From the NCBI GenBank assembly GCA_964346475.1, contig CAYFUM010000022.1:1-24631 (forward strand): a DNA stretch of 24,631 nt, written 5' to 3'. Each line of letters opens with the position of its first letter. Position 1 is the stretch's first letter. This DNA comes from DTU036 sp964346475 (GTDB taxonomy: Bacteria > Bacillota > Clostridia > Peptostreptococcales > Acidaminobacteraceae). Under the pieces are notes generated by a model that searched no databases, was not told the origin of the DNA, and saw only the letters and a program-made list of their open reading frames with translations. The position numbers were made by a program, and so were the translations under genes. Positions 21,994 through 24,631 of the stretch are shown here, one piece after another.

Positions 21994-22749
21994 ATGACTA
22001 ATCTCAGCGGAAAGACGGTACTTATTACAGGGGGCGGCTCTGGAATAGGCTTTGGAATTGCTAAGGCCTTTAGCAATGCAGGTGCAAACCTGGTCCTTAC
22101 AGGTAGAACCCTCAGTAAACTTGAAGATGCTAAAGAAAAGCTCAGCGGTGGAGGTGAGGTCCTCATAGTCACAGCCGATGGCAGTAGGGAAGAGGACGTA
22201 AAGGCTGTGGTGGAGGCCACCCTCAATAGATTTGGTAGGCTGGATGTGGTGATAAACAACGCCCAAAATTCAGCTTCATGAGTCCTGCTAAAGGACCACA
22301 CTGTGGAGGACTTTGACAAGGCTATCTATTCAGGGCTCTACGCCACATTTTTCTACATGAAGCACAGCTACGAAGCCCTAAAGAAGGTCCAGGGTCGGGT
22401 TATTAACTTTGCCTCGGGAGCTGGTCTTTCAGGCAAGTCTGGTCAGTCCAGCTACGCGGCTGCCAAGGAGGGCATAAGGGGCATGAGCAGGTCTGCTGCC
22501 ACCGAGTGGGGCCCCGATGGAATTACTGTCAATGTAATCTGCCCCCTGGCCATGACCGAAGGATTGGCGGCCTGGAGAGAGGCCTATCCCGAGCTCTATG
22601 AAAAAACCATATCCGCCACCCCCATGGGTCGCTTTGCAGATCCTGAGAAGGATGTGGGAGGCCTCTGTGTCTTTCTAGCTTCGGATACTGGAAGCTATAT
22701 AACAGGGGAGAGCATAAGCCTGATGGGTGGCACAGGACTTAGACCCTAG
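21994..22749 (+). pseudogene. SDR-family oxidoreductase interrupted by an in-frame TGA
   Basis: From an ATG at 21994 with a perfect AGGAGG, the frame encodes a 251-codon short-chain dehydrogenase interrupted only by TGA at codon 96 (22279-22281). Before it are ITGGGSGIGFGIAKAF (11-26), TADGS and VVINNAQNSAS; after it, in the same frame, come VLLKDHTVEDFDKAIYSG, FASGAG, the active-site SSYAAAKEGI, NVICPLAM, and the terminal ITGESISLMGG. Relatives have glycine at the stop position, so one GGA-to-TGA change explains it. TGA is an ordinary stop for several neighbouring genes here (6241, 7738, 8670), so code reassignment is excluded. It may be a fresh pseudogene, a strain variant or a base error. 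Confidence 0.82.
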
Positions 22750-22757
22750 ATACTTAA

Positions 22758-22795
22758 AAAAGTGAGTCGGCACTAGCCAGGCTCACTTTTATTTT
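22758..22795. terminator. Bidirectional terminator
   Basis: AAAAGTGAG (22758-22766) pairs with CTCACTTTT (22782-22790) around a small GGC/GCC stem. T-rich tracts follow on both strands (TTTTATTTTT on plus, CTTTTTTAAG on minus), so it serves both the SDR frame and the convergent MBL-fold gene. Confidence 0.85.
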
Positions 22796-22816
22796 TCATG
22801 TATATCCTGTTTTTTT

Positions 22817-23644
22817 CTAGAGATAGAGCCTTGTTCCTACATTACAAAAGAAGAAGTCCTCTCCGTAGATTTTCTTTAAGTGGAAGGCGCTTTCACTGCC
22901 AGTACAGTGGGAGACGCCAATCCTCCCAATATCAAAATCCTTCAGGGCCTGGTAGGTCCTTTCTTTTTGCTCCTCTGAGGCCGGTCCCAGGTGGGTGCCT
23001 CCAATAAGGTGGGTGATTCTACTTTCACCGGTCTTTTCTATTACATGATTTAGGGTATTGATAAGGCCACTGTGGGCACAGCCTAGAATGAGGACCAGGC
23101 CCTGGGGTCTTTTAATAATAAGGCACTGGTCATCAAGGAGTTCATCTTCTTTGTAGCCCTCTTTATCAGCTACCATAAGCCTCTTGTCTCCCTTTTCATA
23201 GTTGGTGTTTCTTTTTATTTCCCCGCTGAGAAAGATACCAGGAGCCAGCTCTCTAAAGTTTTTATCCAGGGAGAAATCAGCTCCCAGGCTCTCAAGATAG
23301 GCTCTAGTAAAGGGCAGGCCCAGGAAGTTTTTGTCCTCCTCCTTCAGGGAAAAACTCTCCTTAAAAAGTTCAGGATGGCTATAGACCCTGGTGGGCCCTG
23401 CTAGCTTTAGGGCCCTCTCCAAGCCCCCGGTGTGGTCAAGATGGTGGTGGCTGAGGATGATTCCCTCTAGATCCTCCAGGCCTTTATTAAAAAACTTCAG
23501 ATTATTCTCCAGGCCCCTACCTCCGCCGGTGTCAAAGAGGAATTTACCCTCTTCAGACTCAATAAGCACAGACCAGCCATGTTCAGCTAGGGCACCTATG
23601 TCACTGGTGGTATTTTCACACAGTACTGTAATTTCCACTTTCAT
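22817..23644 (-). CDS. MBL-fold metallo-hydrolase
   Basis: This 275-residue metallo-beta-lactamase-fold hydrolase has the metal motif SHHHLDHTGGL (65-75), a later GCAHSGLINTL histidine, GGTHLGP and SHCTG. The architecture matches the MJ0937/dihydropterin phosphate synthase-like branch of the superfamily (COG1237), whose bacterial members have no firm role. The ATG at 23644, with AAAGGA upstream, is preferred to one at 23674 that lacks a ribosome site. It lies 40 bases downstream of pyrE on the same strand and may be partly co-transcribed with the pyrimidine genes; a weak hairpin sits between them. Confidence 0.85.
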   Translation of the reverse strand: MKVEITVLCENTTSDIGALAEHGWSVLIESEEGKFLFDTGGGRGLENNLKFFNKGLEDLEGIILSHHHLDHTGGLERALKLAGPTRVYSHPELFKESFSLKEEDKNFLGLPFTRAYLESLGADFSLDKNFRELAPGIFLSGEIKRNTNYEKGDKRLMVADKEGYKEDELLDDQCLIIKRPQGLVLILGCAHSGLINTLNHVIEKTGESRITHLIGGTHLGPASEEQKERTYQALKDFDIGRIGVSHCTGSESAFHLKKIYGEDFFFCNVGTRLYL

Positions 23645-23663
23645 AGCTATCCTTTCTAAAGAA

Positions 23664-23686
23664 AAGACCCTCATAAAGAAGGTCTT
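23664..23686 (-). other. Weak hairpin at the pyrE 3' end
   Basis: On the minus strand AAGACC and GGTCTT form a six-base stem with an 11-base loop, followed by TTCTTT. It overlaps the last bases of pyrE. It could act as a leaky terminator, reducing read-through into the MBL-fold gene. Confidence 0.4.
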
Positions 23687-24245
23687 ACTTTCTTGAACCG
23701 GGTTTTACCAGCTGGACCCCCTCCTTGCAAAGGGGGCAGTCCGCCTCTTCATAGCTAGAAACTTCCAGGGCTAGGGCGCTGTAAAGGGGGAGCTCCAGCT
23801 CCCTGCCCGAGGTCCTATCCACTATGGAGCAGATGGCAGTGACCCTTCCTCCTAATTTTTCTATAGCCCGGGCACTTTCCATGGAACTTTTAGCAGTAGT
23901 TACAACATCCTCGGCGATTAGTATTCTCATGCCTTCCTTTACTTCAAAGCCCCTTCTTAGGACCATCTCCCCATCCACCCTTTCGGTAAAGACTGCAGGA
24001 AGTCCCAGGGCCCTGGCCACCTCGTAGGCAATTATAATTCCTCCCATGGCTGGCCCCACCACCAGATCAAATTTCTGGCCCTTAAGTTTATCTACAATTA
24101 TTTCTGCAACTTCCCGACACTTTTCTGGGTGCATAATGAGCTTGGCACACTGGATATAGCGGCTGGAATGCCTGCCTGAGGAGAGTTTAAAGTGTCCCTC
24201 CAGTAGGGCGCCAGATTCTAGAAGTAGCTCCATTGTTCTATCCAT
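23685..24245 (-). CDS. pyrE: Orotate phosphoribosyltransferase
   Basis: This enzyme converts orotate and PRPP to orotidine 5'-phosphate in UMP synthesis. It has 186 residues, within the length class common in Bacillota and archaea. The PRPP-binding motif ILIAEDVVTTAKSS (108-121), the start LLESGALLEGHFKLSSGRHS, VGPAMGGIIIAYEVA and the flexible loop region ERVDGEMVLRRGF are present. A C-terminal SSYEEADCPLCKEG extension gives a CPLC pair often seen in this subgroup. Its ATG lies two bases after the pyrD stop, so the two genes are in one operon. Confidence 0.95.
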   Translation of the reverse strand: MDRTMELLLESGALLEGHFKLSSGRHSSRYIQCAKLIMHPEKCREVAEIIVDKLKGQKFDLVVGPAMGGIIIAYEVARALGLPAVFTERVDGEMVLRRGFEVKEGMRILIAEDVVTTAKSSMESARAIEKLGGRVTAICSIVDRTSGRELELPLYSALALEVSSYEEADCPLCKEGVQLVKPGSRK

Positions 24246-24247
24246 TA

Positions 24248-24631
24248 CTAAATAATCCCCCTGATTTCCTCCAGGTTTTTAATACCCTGGGCTAGCATAA
24301 AGTTTTCTATTCCCTCAATTATTTCCATCATGACCCTGGGGTTATAGAAGTTGGCCGTTCCCACCTGAATCGCCAGGGAGCCAGCCATGATAAATTCTAT
24401 AGCATCCTGCCAGGAGGAGATTCCTCCCAGGCCTATTATAGGCAGGTCCACTGCCTGAGCCGCCTCCCTGACCATCCTCAGGGCAATGGGCTTTATAGCA
24501 GGTCCTGAAAGGCCAGCAGTCACATTGTTAAAGACAGCCTTTCTTCCGTAGATATCTATGGCCAGGGCGTTGAAGGTATTTACCAGGCTCAGCCCATCGG
24601 CCCCGGCTTCAGCACAGGTATAGGCCATGGC
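24248..24631 (-). CDS. pyrD: Dihydroorotate dehydrogenase, catalytic subunit (C-terminal part)
   Basis: Only the last 127 codons are inside the window; the 5' end lies beyond 24631. The segment matches the class 1B catalytic subunit (PyrDB): EAGADGLSLVNT, GGLSGPAIKP-like (AGLSGPAIKPIALRMV), PIIGLGGISSWQDAIEFIMAG and QVGTANF, which form the FMN phosphate-binding side of the barrel. This class normally works with an electron-transfer subunit, PyrK, expected further upstream. Directly followed by pyrE. Confidence 0.93.
   Translation of the reverse strand, partial: AMAYTCAEAGADGLSLVNTFNALAIDIYGRKAVFNNVTAGLSGPAIKPIALRMVREAAQAVDLPIIGLGGISSWQDAIEFIMAGSLAIQVGTANFYNPRVMMEIIEGIENFMLAQGIKNLEEIRGII

Noticed and set aside
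22279..22296. Selenocysteine or reassigned TGA in the second SDR gene
   Set aside because: The position is glycine in relatives, the downstream hairpin has only five base pairs and abuts the codon, and TGA is a genuine stop for several adjacent genes.

Overview
The window reads as a metagenome- or draft-derived stretch of an anaerobic Bacillota chromosome. The evidence is Bacillus/Clostridium-type Shine-Dalgarno sites (AGGAGG), many intrinsic terminators, almost exclusive AGG/AGA arginine codons with frequent ATA and CTA, and oxygen-defence genes typical of strict anaerobes (FprA-type flavo-diiron protein, rubrerythrin-like protein). A Clostridia/Tissierellia (Peptoniphilaceae-like) origin fits, but the sequence alone does not settle the genus. 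A run of exactly 100 N at 7316-7415, flanked by identical 55-base ends, is a scaffolding artefact.

Layout. 1-86 is the remnant of an ISL3-like transposase; 140-1588 (-) encodes a membrane-anchored phospholipase D-family protein; 1589-2058 is a gene-free stretch with short CTAG-rich repeats. 2059-3420 (+) is a clear allantoinase with its own terminator. From 3558 to 9734 (+) six genes overlap or nearly touch and look like one operon: a cytosolic class C beta-lactamase-fold serine hydrolase, a CapA-like metallophosphatase, a small dienelactone-hydrolase-like protein, a CobQ lacking its glutaminase domain, CbiB and CobD. The last three attach aminopropanol to corrinoids, so the operon may serve corrinoid salvage or remodelling (inference). 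Just after it lies a decayed tandem duplication of the cobD 3' end plus a lipoprotein gene, then the intact lipoprotein and a YhfC-type membrane protease (both -).

11065-13832 (+) carries a DUF924 protein, fprA preceded by an FNR-type operator centred about 41 bases before its predicted transcription start, and an alpha/beta hydrolase. 13874-15179 (-) holds an SDR gene broken by an early TAA and a rubrerythrin-like gene. 15360-18188 (+) is a Fur-family regulator with a perfect 7-1-7 Fur box in its leader, followed by a complete ZnuABC-type metal transporter, presumably autoregulated. 18322-19272 (-) is a D-2-hydroxyacid dehydrogenase lacking the usual substrate-binding arginine.

19481-21484 (+) is a three-gene operon: uracil-DNA glycosylase, a Nudix hydrolase fused to a SpoT-like HD domain, and a YcxB-like membrane protein. 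21516-22749 (+) is a decayed area: a fragment resembling the start of a DUF1538 membrane protein, a terminator, the C-terminal half of a PII-like protein, and a second SDR gene interrupted by an in-frame TGA. The window ends with pyrD (partial), pyrE and a metallo-beta-lactamase-fold hydrolase on the minus strand.

The most notable points are the six-gene corrinoid-linked operon with its glutaminase-less CobQ, the Nudix-HD fusion, the promoter architecture of fprA, and an unusual density of gene decay.
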